Origin: DATEDA01 sp963744255
GTDB taxonomy: Bacteria; Pseudomonadota; Gammaproteobacteria; Burkholderiales; SG8-39
NCBI GenBank assembly: GCA_963744255.1
Contig: CAVUSZ010000035.1
Span: 24,986-88,985 of the forward strand
Length of the DNA stretch: 64,000 nucleotides
Direction of reading: 5' to 3'
Below the pieces are notes generated by a model. That model was not told the origin of the DNA. It was given only the letters and a program-made list of their open reading frames with translations, and did no database searches. A program made the position numbers and the translations under genes. Shown one piece after another: positions 51,813-61,393 of this stretch (within the stretch, counting starts at the first letter, position 1; each line of letters begins with the position of its first letter).

Positions 51813-52914
51813 GTGAAACTGGGCTTCTTCACGATGCCGATGCATCCGATCGGCAAGGACTGGCGGACGTCGCTCGGCGAGGATCGCGAGGCGTTCGTCC
51901 TGGCGGACCAGCTCGGGTTCGTCGAAGGGTATTGCGGCGAGCACGCGACCGACCCGGAGGAGAACATCACCTCGTCGGCGATGTTCCTCGCCACGCTCGT
52001 CGATGCCACCAAGCGCATCAAGCTCGGCACCGGCACGGTCAACATGCCCAACCATCACCCGGCGGCGACCGCGGGCAACCTCGCGATGCTGGATCATTTG
52101 CTGGGAGGGCGGTTCATCTTCGGCATCAGCCCGGGAGGCGCTGCCGTCGGACGCCGAGGTCTTCGGCAGCATGGACAAGGACCGGCCCGGCATGTTCCTG
52201 GAGGCGATCAACCAGGTGCTCGCGATCTGGACCGGGGAGCCGCCGTACGACCTCAAGGGCGAGCACTGGACGATCTCCACCCGGCGCACCTTCATTCCGG
52301 AAACGGGGATGGGCACGGTGCCGCGCCCGCTGCAGCGCCCGCATCCGCCGATCGTCGTGACGGCCGTCGCGCCGTTCTCGAAAGGCGTCACCGAAGCGGC
52401 GGCCCGCGGGTGGGAGCCGATCTCGGCCAACTTCCTGATGCCGGTCTGGGTCAAGACGCACTGGGGCAAGTACGTCGAGGGCTGTGCCCGGGCGAACCGC
52501 CCGGCGGACCCGGCCAACTGGCGCGTCGCGAAGACGCTCTGCGTGGCAGAGGACGACGCGACGGCGCGCCGGTACGCGACCGATCCCAACGGCCCGTACA
52601 CCTACTACTACCGCTCGCTGATAAAGAAGCTCAAGCGGCGCGGCGCGCTCGGCATCTTCAAGACCGATCCCAACATGCCGGATGACGCGGTCACGCTGGA
52701 GATGGTGTGCGAGAAGCTGATCATCCACGGCTCGCCGCGCAAGGTCGCCGACGGGATCCTCGCGCTCCAGGAGGAGATCGGGACCTTCGGCACGCTCCTC
52801 TACGCCGGCATGGACTGGCAGGACCGGAATCTCGCCCGCAATTCCATGATCCTCGCGGCCGAGAAGGTGCTTCCGCTCGTCAACGACGCGTCGCCCAAGG
52901 CGGCCGCGCGGTAG
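51813..52914 (+). pseudogene. Luciferase-like (LLM) flavin-dependent monooxygenase, one frame break
   Basis: A GTG start at 51813 follows AGGAGGAG. The 366-residue product has the luciferase-like fold (KLGFFTMPMHPIGKDWRTSL, QLGFVEGYCGEHATDPEENI, LGTGTVNMPNHHPAATAGNL). After one extra base near 52139 it continues LPSDAEVFGSMDKDRPGMFL, PHPPIVVTAVAPFSKGVTEA and LHGSPRK-type sequence (IIHGSPRKVADGILALQEEI). Such enzymes use reduced flavin supplied by a separate reductase; a flavin reductase lies at 61.4 kb. It probably oxygenates the substrate of this cluster. Confidence 0.82.
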
Positions 52915-52951
52915 ATCGCTCGACGCAACCCAACCTCTTCAGACGGACACG

Positions 52952-53917
52952 ATGAACGCGCGCAGGCGACGTCTACTTCAGCTTTCGGCCGCACTGCTCG
53001 CGGGAGCGGCGGGGTTCGCGCCGGCGCGCGCCCAGCAGGTCACACGCCTCACCGTCGGATTCCCGCCCGGCGGATCGGGCGACACTTTCGCGCGCCTGAT
53101 CGCCGAGCAGCTGCGCAAGGAGCTCGACGCGCCGGTGATCGTGGAGAACAAGGAAGGCGCGGGCGGGCTGATCGCCGCCGAGGCGTTCCTCCGCGCGCCG
53201 CCGGACGGCTACACCCTCATGATGCATACCGCATCGAGCGCCGTCTTCGCGCCGGTCATCCGGAAGAAGCCACCCTACGACCCGCTGAAGGACTTCCAGT
53301 GGGTCGCTCTGCTCTCGGTCGCGCCGCTCGTGGTGGTGGCGAATCCGCGCCTGCCGGTGGCCAACCTGAAGACCTTCTTCGACTATCTGCGCGCCAATCC
53401 CGGGCAGCCATACGGCAGCGCCGGCATCGGCGCGTCGACGCACCTCGCCGCCGAGCTCCTGCTCGACCGCGCCGCCATCAGCGCGCTGCACGTGCCGTTC
53501 AAGGGTAGCGGACCGGCGCTCGTCGACACGATGGCCGGCCGGGTCACGTTCATGCTCGAGACGCTGCAGACCACCCAGCAGCAGCACAACGCCGGGACGC
53601 TGAAGATTCTGGCCGTGCTCGGCGAATCCCGGCTCCCCGCGGCGCCAGACATTCCGACGGCGAAGGAGCAGGGCTTTGACGTGATCGCCTCGACCTACAA
53701 TCTGCTCGCCGCGCCCGTTCAGGCGCCCAAGGAGCGGGTCGCCGTCATCTCCAGGGCGCTCTCGAACGCGATGAGCCGCCCCGAATTCCAGAAGCAGCTC
53801 GCGTCGCAGGGCCTCCAGCCGGTCACCAACTCGAGCCCGGAGCAGGCGAGCGCCTTCGTGGCCGCAGAAGTGGCGCGCTGGGGGCCGATCGCCAAGAAGC
53901 TGGCCATCGAGATGTAG
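52952..53917 (+). CDS. Bug/TctC periplasmic solute-binding protein
   Basis: The 321-residue protein has an arginine-rich signal peptide (NARRRRLLQLSAALLAGAAG, cleavage after ARAQ) and Bug blocks TRLTVGFPPGGSGDTFARLI, VIVENKEGAGGLIAAEAFLR, DGYTLMMHTASSAVFAPVIR, NPGQPYGSAGIGASTHLAAE and LHVPFKGSGPALVDTMAGRV. It lies 37 bases behind the monooxygenase gene and two bases before the acyl-CoA synthetase gene, so it is in the plus-strand catabolic operon and likely binds its substrate in the periplasm. Confidence 0.93.
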   Translation: MNARRRRLLQLSAALLAGAAGFAPARAQQVTRLTVGFPPGGSGDTFARLIAEQLRKELDAPVIVENKEGAGGLIAAEAFLRAPPDGYTLMMHTASSAVFAPVIRKKPPYDPLKDFQWVALLSVAPLVVVANPRLPVANLKTFFDYLRANPGQPYGSAGIGASTHLAAELLLDRAAISALHVPFKGSGPALVDTMAGRVTFMLETLQTTQQQHNAGTLKILAVLGESRLPAAPDIPTAKEQGFDVIASTYNLLAAPVQAPKERVAVISRALSNAMSRPEFQKQLASQGLQPVTNSSPEQASAFVAAEVARWGPIAKKLAIEM

Positions 53918-53919
53918 CG

Positions 53920-56046
53920 ATGGAACGGCGCGACGGCAGCGCAGGTGCGGTCGCGGCGCTACTGCGTCCGAAGTCGATCGTCATCGTCGGTGCTTCCGAG
54001 AAGTCGCGCTGGTCGCAGACCGCCTACGCGAATCTCACCGAAAGCCGCTTCGCGGGCGAGCTGCACCTCGTCAACCGTCGCGGCGGCAGTGTGCACGGCA
54101 AGGCCGCCGCAGTGAGCTGCGCGGCCGTGGGCGCCAAGCTCGATCTGGGGATCGTGCTGGTTCCGGCGCAGGCCGTCGCCGAAGCGATCGACGATCTCGG
54201 GACGGCCGGGGCACGGTCCGCGGTGGTGCTGACCTCGGGTTTCGCCGAAACCGGGCCCGCCGGCGCGGCGTTGCAGGCGCAAGTCGCCGATGCCGCCCGC
54301 CGGCACAACCTCCGCCTGCTCGGTCCGAACAGCCTCGGGTTCATCAACTTCGCCGACAACGCGCTCGTCTGGACGACCCCCGTGCGGGCGCCGTCGAAGA
54401 AGGCCGGCGTCGCCGTGGTCTCGCAAAGCGGGGCGACCGCGTTCTTCCTCGCCGAGCTCGGCTACCAGCAGGACCTCGGCCTGAGCTATGTGATTGCCAC
54501 CGGGAACGAGGTCGATCTCGATATCGGCGCTTTCGTCGACTATCTCATCGACGATCCGCACACGCGAGCGATCGCCCTTTTCGTCGAGACCGTGCGCAAC
54601 CCCGCACGGTTCCTGAACGCCGCACGGCGCGCGCTGCACGCCGGCAAGCCGATCGTCGTCCTCAAGGTCGGCGCGAGCGAAGTGACCGCCAAATCGGCGG
54701 CGGCCCATACCGGGGCGCTCGTCGGCGACGACCGGGTGTTCGACGGCATCTGCCGGCAGTTCGGCGTCATCCGCGTTCGCTCGATCGAGGAGCTGCTCGC
54801 GAGCGCCGACATCGTCGGGCGCACCGGCGTGCTGCGCGACGGCGGACTCTGCATCGTCTCCAACTCTGGCGGAATCTGCGAGATTGCCGCCGACACCGCG
54901 GAAGCGCGCGGCATCCGCGTGCCCGAGCTCCGCGAGGCGGTCGCGTCCAGCCTGCGCGATGCCATGCCCGGCTTCGGCACGCCGCACAATCCGCTCGATC
55001 TCACCGGCGGCATCGAGCCCGAGCAGTGCGGCCGCGCGGTCCGCTTGCTGGGCGACCAGCCGGAGTTCGCAGCCATTCTCTGCGCCTGGTACGCCATCCC
55101 GACCTGCGCCGAGGAGGAGAGCGTGCGGCTCACGCAGCTTCACCGCGAGCTGTCGAAGGGGCTCAACGAAGCGCCGATTCCCGGCGTTCTGGCGAGCTAC
55201 ACGCACACTCACGTCAACGACCACGCGCGCAAGCTGATCGACTCGTACCAGGCCCCGGCTTTCGCGTTCGGCCTCGATCGGGCGATCGGCGGCTTCGCCG
55301 GTGCGTTCTGGTGGTCGGAGCGCCAGCGCAACCGGCCCGCGGCGCCGGCCGATGCGCCCGCGCTGGCGATCGCCGGAGAGCGGCCCTCGTCGGAGCGCGC
55401 CGCGCTCGATTTTCTGGCGCGGCACGGCGTACCCGTGGTCCCGGCGACGCTCGCGACCGACGAGGCGCAGGCGATCGCGGCGGCCAAAGCGGTCGGCGGT
55501 CCCGTGGTCCTGAAGATCGCATCGCCCGACATTGCCCACAAGAGCGACATCGGCGGCGTCGCGCTGAACCTCGAGGGCGAGCAGGCGGTGGGCGCGGCGT
55601 TCCGGCGCATCATGGACGCGTCGCGAACAAAGATGCCGACGGCGAGGCTCGATGGCGTGCTCGTCTCGCCAATGAGGGGTCGCGGCCTCGAGCTCATCGT
55701 CGGGCTGTCGCGCGATCCGCAGTGGGGGCCCGTCCTCGCAGTGGGGCTCGGCGGCGTCTGGGTCGAAGTGCTGCAGGACGTGTCGCTGCGCGTGCTTCCC
55801 GTCGGCAAGGACGAGATCCGGCGCATGCTGACCGAGTTGCGCGGCGCAAAGCTGCTGGCGGGCCAGCGCGGCGTACCGGCCGCGGATCTGGACGCCGTGG
55901 CCGGCGCGATCGCGCGCATCGCGGAGGCCGCGCTTCACCTCGGGCCCGACCTGGCGGAAATGGACGTGAACCCCTTGTGGGTCCGCGGCGGACACGTCGA
56001 GGCGCTCGACGCACTGTTCGTCTGGCAGCAACCTGGGGCAAGCTAA
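53920..56046 (+). CDS. ADP-forming acyl-CoA synthetase (acetate-CoA ligase family)
   Basis: The 708-residue protein joins the alpha and beta parts of NDP-forming acyl-CoA synthetases. Residues 10-110 are a CoA-binding fold (LLRPKSIVIVGASEKSRWSQ), residues 150-300 contain the succinyl-CoA-ligase-like part (GVAVVSQSGATAFFLAELGY, SAAAHTGALVGDDRVFDGIC with the phospho-histidine in AHTGAL), and residues 480-700 an ATP-grasp domain (GGPVVLKIASPDIAHKSDIG). The enzyme makes an acyl-CoA from an acid with ATP. It is intact, unlike several neighbours. Confidence 0.92.
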   Translation: MERRDGSAGAVAALLRPKSIVIVGASEKSRWSQTAYANLTESRFAGELHLVNRRGGSVHGKAAAVSCAAVGAKLDLGIVLVPAQAVAEAIDDLGTAGARSAVVLTSGFAETGPAGAALQAQVADAARRHNLRLLGPNSLGFINFADNALVWTTPVRAPSKKAGVAVVSQSGATAFFLAELGYQQDLGLSYVIATGNEVDLDIGAFVDYLIDDPHTRAIALFVETVRNPARFLNAARRALHAGKPIVVLKVGASEVTAKSAAAHTGALVGDDRVFDGICRQFGVIRVRSIEELLASADIVGRTGVLRDGGLCIVSNSGGICEIAADTAEARGIRVPELREAVASSLRDAMPGFGTPHNPLDLTGGIEPEQCGRAVRLLGDQPEFAAILCAWYAIPTCAEEESVRLTQLHRELSKGLNEAPIPGVLASYTHTHVNDHARKLIDSYQAPAFAFGLDRAIGGFAGAFWWSERQRNRPAAPADAPALAIAGERPSSERAALDFLARHGVPVVPATLATDEAQAIAAAKAVGGPVVLKIASPDIAHKSDIGGVALNLEGEQAVGAAFRRIMDASRTKMPTARLDGVLVSPMRGRGLELIVGLSRDPQWGPVLAVGLGGVWVEVLQDVSLRVLPVGKDEIRRMLTELRGAKLLAGQRGVPAADLDAVAGAIARIAEAALHLGPDLAEMDVNPLWVRGGHVEALDALFVWQQPGAS

Positions 56047-56061
56047 AGGAGCGAGATCGAA

Positions 56062-57216
56062 ATGTCCCTGCGGGAGAAAGCGGCGATCACCGGGATCGGG
56101 GAGACCGCCTACGTGCGCGGCTCGGGCAAGTCCGCCTTCCAGCTCCAGATCGAAGCGTCGCTGGCGGCGATCGAAGACGCGGGTCTGACGCCGAAGGACA
56201 TCGACGGCGTCATTCCGATCGGCATCACCGGCGCGCCCGCCGAGGAGTTCGTCACCAGCTTCGGGATCCCCGACCTGCGGTTCTCCGCCGCTGACCCCGT
56301 TGGGCGGGGCGAGCAGCATCGCGGCGGTGCAGTGCGCCGCGGCGGCGATCGCGGCGGGCGTCTGCAATCACGTGCTGATCGCCGCCGGCCGGAACTCCTT
56401 CCTCGGCGCGCGCGCGGGCGTCCGCATCCACGAGATGCCGCAGTTCCACTTCGTGACCGAGTTCGAGCTGCCGCTCGGCGCCATCGCCCCGGCGCAGCTC
56501 TATGCGCCGATGGCCCGCCGCCACATGGAGCTGTACGGCACGACCAGCCGGCAGCTCGGCGAGATCGCGGTGGCCATCCGCGCGCACGCGCTGCTGAACG
56601 ACAACGCGATCATGAAGAAGCCGATCACGCTCGAGGACCATCAGAGCTCGCGCATGATCGCGGATCCGTTTCGCCTCCTCGACTGCAGCCTGGAGAGCGA
56701 CGGCGGCGCGGCGTTCGTCGTGAGCGCGGCGCAACGGGCGCGGGACATGCCCCAGCCGCCGACCTACGTGATGGGCATCGCCGAAGGACACCCCGACTCG
56801 CCGAGCTCGATCACGCAGCGTCCGGACATGACCCGGCTCGGTCTCGCCAAGGCGGCGCCGCGGGCGTTCGCGATGGCGGAGCGTGCAGCCCGACGACATC
56901 GACGTCGCCGAGATCTACGACTGCTTCACCTGGGTCGTGCTGTGCCAGCTCGAGGACATGGGGTTCTGCAAGAAGGGTGAAGGCGGCGCGTTCGTCGAGG
57001 GCGGCAGCCTTGCGCCTCGGCGGCAAGCTGCCGACGAACACGCACGGCGGCCTGCTGTCGCAGGCCCACATGCTCGGTCTGAACCACGTGGTCGAGCTCG
57101 TGCGCCAGCTCCGCCACCAGGGCGGCCGCAGGCAGGTCGCGGACGCCGAGGTCGGCGTGGCGACCGGCTACGGGGACCTGGGCGACGGCGCGATCGTGAT
57201 CATGCGGAGGGGCTAG
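56062..57216 (+). pseudogene. Thiolase-like (lipid-transfer protein type) acyltransferase/aldolase, three frame breaks
   Basis: The 384-residue product is a thiolase-superfamily protein of the SCP-x/lipid-transfer type: REKAAITGIGETAYVRGSGK, DAGLTPKDIDGVIPIGITGA, then (extra C near 56293) GGASSIAAVQCAAAAIAAGV, RHMELYGTTSRQLGEIAVAI and DPFRLLDCSLESDGGAAFVV. After an extra A near 56882 comes VQPDDIDVAEIYDCFTWVVL, and after an extra T near 57011 LRLGGKLPTNTHGGLLSQAH and GYGDLGDGAIVIMRRG. A cysteine is present at the nucleophile-like position (VQCAAAA). The next gene is a DUF35 partner. This pair makes or breaks carbon-carbon bonds of CoA esters. Confidence 0.82.
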
Positions 57217-57218
57217 CC

Positions 57219-57633
57219 ATGGCCAACGAATCCATCGCAAAGCCCGTGCCCCACCCCGACGATCTGACGCGCCCGTACTGGGAGAGCCTCAGCCAGGGCG
57301 TGCTCAGCCTGCAACGCTGCGCACGCTGCGAGAAGTTCCGCAATTACCCGCGGCTCGTCTGCGATCAGCTGCTACTCGATGGAGGCGGAGTGGGTGGAAG
57401 CCTCCGGGCGGGGCGAGGTCCACAGCTGGACCGTCGCGCATCACGCCTTCCATCCGGGTTTCATCGGGGAGCTGCCGTACGTGCTCGTCGTCGTCGACCT
57501 GGAGGAAGGTGTGCGCGCGCTCGGTCGGCTGCGCGGTGTCCCCTCGCCGGAGATCCGCATCGGTCTACCGGTGCAACTCACCGTGGAGCAGCGCGACGAC
57601 GGTCTCGCGCTGCCCGCGTTCGTACGGAGGTAG
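57219..57633 (+). pseudogene. DUF35 (OB-fold, zinc-ribbon) protein, one frame break
   Basis: The 137-residue product begins NESIAKPVPHPDDLTRPYWE and has the zinc ribbon SLQRCARCEKFRNYPRLVCD followed by QCYSMEAEWVEASGRGEVHS once one extra base near 57371 is removed. The OB-fold part is VHSWTVAHHAFHPGFIGELP. DUF35 proteins form complexes with thiolase-like proteins and help bind CoA. The gene starts two bases after the thiolase-like gene, so the two products act together. Confidence 0.82.
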
Positions 57634-57637
57634 AGCG

Positions 57638-58764
57638 ATGCGCACCAGGATCTGTGAGAAGCTCGGCTGCGAGGTGCCGATCTTCGCGTTCTCGCACTGC
57701 CGCGACGTCGTCGTGGAGGTGACGAAGGCGGGCGGCTTCGGCGTGCTCGGCGCGGCGACGTTCAGCCCCGAGCAGCTCGAGGCGGAGCTGCGCTGGATCG
57801 ATGAGCACGTCAAGGGCCGTCCGTATGGCGTCGACGTCCTCATTCCGACCACCTACGACGCCGCGGCGGAGACCGCGGCCGGCGACCTCGAGAAGCTGAT
57901 CCCGGCGGAGCACAAGGCGTTCATGGAAAAGCTCCTGGCGGACGAAGGCGTGCCGCCGCTGCCGCCGGACGAGCGCGCGCGCGTCCGCAAGGAGCTCGTC
58001 GACGGCCGCGGCGCGATGACGCCGGACGGCGCCCGGCCCTCGTTCGCACCGCGCTCAAGCATCCCCAGATAAAGATGGTGGTGAGCGCGCTCGGCGCGCC
58101 GCCGCCGGACGTCGTCGCCGAGCTGAAGCAGAAGGGCATCGTGATCGGCGCCTTGTGCGGCAAGGCGTCGCACGCGATGCGGCAGCGCCAGGCCGGCGTC
58201 GAGGTGATCATCGCCCAGGGCACCGAAGCCGGCGGCCATACCGGCGAGATCGCCACGCTGGTGCTCGTGCCGCAGGTCGTGGAGGTCTGCGCCGGCGAGA
58301 TCCCAGTGCTCGCTGCGGGCGGGATCACGCGCGGCAGCCAGATCGCCGCCGCGCTCGCGCTCGGCGCCGAGGGCGTGTGGTGCGGCACGATCTGGCTCGG
58401 CACCAAGGAGAGCGAGCTCGATCCGTTCGAGAAAGAGGCCGTCTTCGAGACCAAGGCCGAGAACGCGGTGCGCCGCAAGGCCCGCACCGGCAAGACGGTG
58501 CGGATGATCAAGAGCAAGCTCTCGGAGGCGTGGGAGAAGCCGGGCGCACCGCCCTATCTGCCGACGCCGCTGCAAGGCGTCCTCTACAACGAAGCGCACG
58601 CGCGGGTCGTCCGCGCGAAGCGCAAGGACCTGTATTCGTTCCCGGTCGGACAATCGGTCGGCGACGTCAACAGCGAGACCAGCGTCCGCGACGTCATGTA
58701 CCGCCTGCAGATGGAGTACGCGGAAGCGATGGAGCGCCTGATGGCGCTCGAGGACGCGGGCTGA
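57638..58764 (+). pseudogene. Nitronate-monooxygenase-like FMN protein, one frame break
   Basis: The ATG at 57638 follows ACGGAGG. The product of about 375 residues is a TIM-barrel flavoprotein of the NMO/enoyl-reductase group: ICEKLGCEVPIFAFSHCRDV, VVVEVTKAGGFGVLGAATFS, YGVDVLIPTTYDAAAETAAG, then (lost C near 58033) KMVVSALGAPPPDVVAELKQ, VIIAQGTEAGGHTGEIATLV (the GTEAGGH flavin motif) and VLAAGGITRGSQIAAALALG. In CoA pathways relatives act as flavin-dependent reductases or oxidases of thioesters. The real substrate is not known. Confidence 0.82.
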
Positions 58765-58781
58765 CCGAAGGGGACGACGCG

Positions 58782-59544
58782 ATGCCGGACGTCCTGGTCG
58801 AGCGCGGCGACGGCCTGATCGTGATCACGATCAACCGGCCGGAGGCGCGCAATGCGGTGAACCGCGCCGTGTCCTACGGCGTCTGCGAAGCGGTGGACGA
58901 GCTCGATGCGCGCGACGACCTCCGGGTGGGCATTCTCACCGGTGCGGGCGGCACGTTCTGCGCGGGCATGGACCTGAAGGCGTTCCTGCGCGGCGAAGTC
59001 ACGCGCGTGGAAGGGCGCGGCATTCTCGGGATCGCCATGACGCCGCCGCGCAAGCCGCTGATCGCCGCGGTGGAGGGCTATGCGTTGGCCGGCGGATTCG
59101 AGGCGGTGCTGGCGTGCGATCTCACCGTCGCGGCGCGCAACGCGCAGTTCGGCATCCCGGAAGCGAAACGCGGCCTCGCGGCCGCCGCTGGCGGCCTCAT
59201 GCGCCTGCCGCGCCTGATTCCGCCGCGGATCGCGATGGAGCTCGCGCTGACCGGCGACATGATCTCGGCCGAGCGCCTGGCGCAGCTACGGCCTGATCAA
59301 CGTCCTGACCGAGCCGGGCCAGGCGCTGGAGGAGGCGAAGCGCCTGGCCGCCAGGATCATCGCCAACGCGCCGCTTTCGGTCGCCGCGAGCAAGCGCGTG
59401 ATCGTCGAGAGCCGCGACTGGCCGCTCGCCGAGATGTTCGCGCGCCAGCAGGAGATCACCGGCCCGGTGCTGCAGTCGGCCGACGCCCGCGAAGGTGCCG
59501 CGGCTTTCGCCGAGAAGCGCAAACCGGATTGGAAAGGCCGTTGA
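58782..59544 (+). pseudogene. Enoyl-CoA hydratase/isomerase (crotonase) family, one frame break
   Basis: The ATG at 58782 opens a crotonase-fold protein of about 253 residues: VLVERGDGLIVITINRPEAR, AVDELDARDDLRVGILTGAG, GTFCAGMDLKAF (oxyanion-hole strand), KPLIAAVEGYALAGGFEAVL (second oxyanion glycine) and ACDLTVAARNAQFGIPEAKR. After one extra base near 59288 it continues GLINVLTEPGQALEEAKRLA to FAEKRKPDWKGR. Members hydrate, isomerise or cleave acyl-CoA thioesters. It follows the flavoprotein gene by 17 bases. Confidence 0.85.
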
Positions 59545-59569
59545 AAGAGCCTGCCGAAGGAGCATTCCG

Positions 59570-60310
59570 ATGATACGCATGCGAAGCTGGGACGACGCCC
59601 GGGCGGGCAGAAAGCCGCTCCAGAAGGACACCTTCGAGGGCTTCGTCACCGATTTCATCGTGCCCGAGGAGACCGCGCCGACGCGGGCGCAGGCGTTCCT
59701 CGTCGACCAGAAACCGAACTGGGTGACGCCGCCCCACTTCCATCTCGAGCATCAGTTCCAGATCGTCGTCGCCGGCAGGGGCAGCATCGGCCGGCACGAC
59801 GTACAACCCTTCGCGATCCACTACGCGTCCCCCGAGACGGGCTACGGGCCAATCACCGCCGGTCCGGAAGGCATCTCCTATCTCACCCTGCGCGCGGTCG
59901 GCGACACCGGCGCCTGGTACCTGCACAAACCCGAGCAGCGCGAGCGGATGCGCCGCGGACTGAAAAAACAGCAGGCGCACGGCGCGCCGAAGACGACGAT
60001 CTCCGCGGCCGATCTCCGGTCGCTCGCCGCCCCGTCCATCGAAACGCTGATCGCTCCACAGGAGAGCGGTCTCGCCGCCCATTTGGTTCGCCTGCCGCCG
60101 GGCCGGTCGCTGACGCTGCCGTCCGAACGCGCCCACGGCGGACGCTTCTACGTGGCGACCTGCGGCTCGATACGGGTTGCCGACGCCGAGCTGCCCGCCA
60201 TCGCGACCGTCTTCGCGTCCGCCGACGAGAAGTTCGCGATCGGGTCCGGACCGGACGGCCTGGAGGCGCTGGTTCTGCAGTTTCCGCGCAATGCCATCGA
60301 ACAGGAGTGA
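59570..60310 (+). CDS. Cupin-domain protein
   Basis: The 246-residue protein has a conserved beta-barrel with the metal-site pattern WVTPPHFHLEHQFQIVVAGR and GSIGRHDVQPFAIHYASPET, as in small-molecule-binding cupins, followed by a second, weaker cupin half (LVRLPPGRSLTLPSERAHGG). The His-x-His-type pair (HFHLEH) and later H suggest a metal, but the reaction is unknown. It sits between the hydratase and a Bug gene in the plus-strand catabolic run and is intact. Confidence 0.75.
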   Translation: MIRMRSWDDARAGRKPLQKDTFEGFVTDFIVPEETAPTRAQAFLVDQKPNWVTPPHFHLEHQFQIVVAGRGSIGRHDVQPFAIHYASPETGYGPITAGPEGISYLTLRAVGDTGAWYLHKPEQRERMRRGLKKQQAHGAPKTTISAADLRSLAAPSIETLIAPQESGLAAHLVRLPPGRSLTLPSERAHGGRFYVATCGSIRVADAELPAIATVFASADEKFAIGSGPDGLEALVLQFPRNAIEQE

Positions 60311-60317
60311 GCCGAGC

Positions 60318-61346
60318 ATGATCTCGCGACGAAAGGTACTGACTACCATGCTCGCCGCAACCGGCGCGCTCGCCGCGCGGGCGGTCTTCGGCCAGGCCGA
60401 CCGCCTGGCCGGAGAAGCCGGTCCGCATCGTCATCCCCTTCACGGCCGGCGGCGCGGCCGACGTCCTGACCCGGATCATGGCCGAGCAGCTCCAGCTCCG
60501 GCTCGGCCAACCCTTCCTCGTCGAGAACCGCACCGGCGCCGGCGGCAACATTGGCATGGAGGCGGTCGCGAAGGCGCCGCCGGACGGCTACACGGTCGTC
60601 TCGGCCATCGATCGGCACGCTCTCGATCAACCAGTTCCTGTTCGCGAAGATGCCCTACGACCCGGAGCGCGACTTCGCGTACGTGTCGATGATCTGGGAG
60701 AACTGCAACGTCGTCGTCGTCTCGCCCGAGCACAATCCGTCGAAGACCTGCAGGAGCTCATCGAGTGGGCGAAGACGCGCCCCGACGGGGTCACGTTCGG
60801 CTCCGCCGGCGTCGGCACCACCCCTCACCTCTCGGGCGAGCTCTTTCGCCTGCGCACCGGCATCAAGGCGACGCACGTGCCCTTCCGCGGCGCGGCGCAG
60901 TCGATCCCGGACTGCTCTCGGGCAACGTGGACTTCGCGATCGACAACGTGGCGAGCTACGCCTCGTTCCTGCGGTCGGGCAAGGTGCGGGGCTGGCGGTC
61001 ACCTCGGCCGATCGCTGGCCGACCTGCCCGATGTCCCGACGACCGCAGAGGCCGGACTGAAGGACTTCGTGATCACCTCGTGGGGCGCCCTCGCGATGCC
61101 CGCGGGAACGCCGCCGGCGATCGTGTCCAAGCTCTCTGCCGCCGTGCAGGCTGATCGCGGCGGACCCGGTCGGTGCAGGAGCGTAGTTCCTTGCTGACGA
61201 ACGCACGCGTGGTCGCCTCGACGCCGCAGGAGACGGTCGGCGTTCGCGGCGCGCGAGCGGAGAAGTGGAGCGAGGTGGTGCGCGTCTCCGGTGCGAAAGG
61301 CCGACCGAGCCGGACGTCCGGGGCAGAAGCTTCCGCGGTAACCTGA
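60318..61346 (+). pseudogene. Bug/TctC solute-binding protein with about seven frame breaks
   Basis: All Bug blocks are present but scattered over three frames. In order they are ISRRKVLTTMLAATGALAAR (signal), KPVRIVIPFTAGGAADVLTR, FLVENRTGAGGNIGMEAVAK, IGTLSINQFLFAKMPYDPER, ELIEWAKTRPDGVTFGSAGV, THVPFRGAAQSIPD, LLSGNVDFAIDNVASYASFL, LAVTSADRWP, DLPDVPTTAEAGLKDFVITS and, at the end, KWSEVVRVSGAK. Breaks lie near 60399 and 60605 (extra bases), 60742, 60914, 60992 and 61028 (lost bases) and about 61158. The exact 3' end is uncertain. This is the densest cluster of indels in the window. Confidence 0.75.
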
Positions 61347-61393
61347 CGGCCTGAAGGCGCGCGCCGCCGTCCCGAGCTCCGGCCCCGTGCGCC

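Noticed and set aside
53959..56367. 802-residue minus-strand ORF opposite the acyl-CoA synthetase
   Set aside because: Antisense shadow; the plus strand encodes a complete conserved enzyme.
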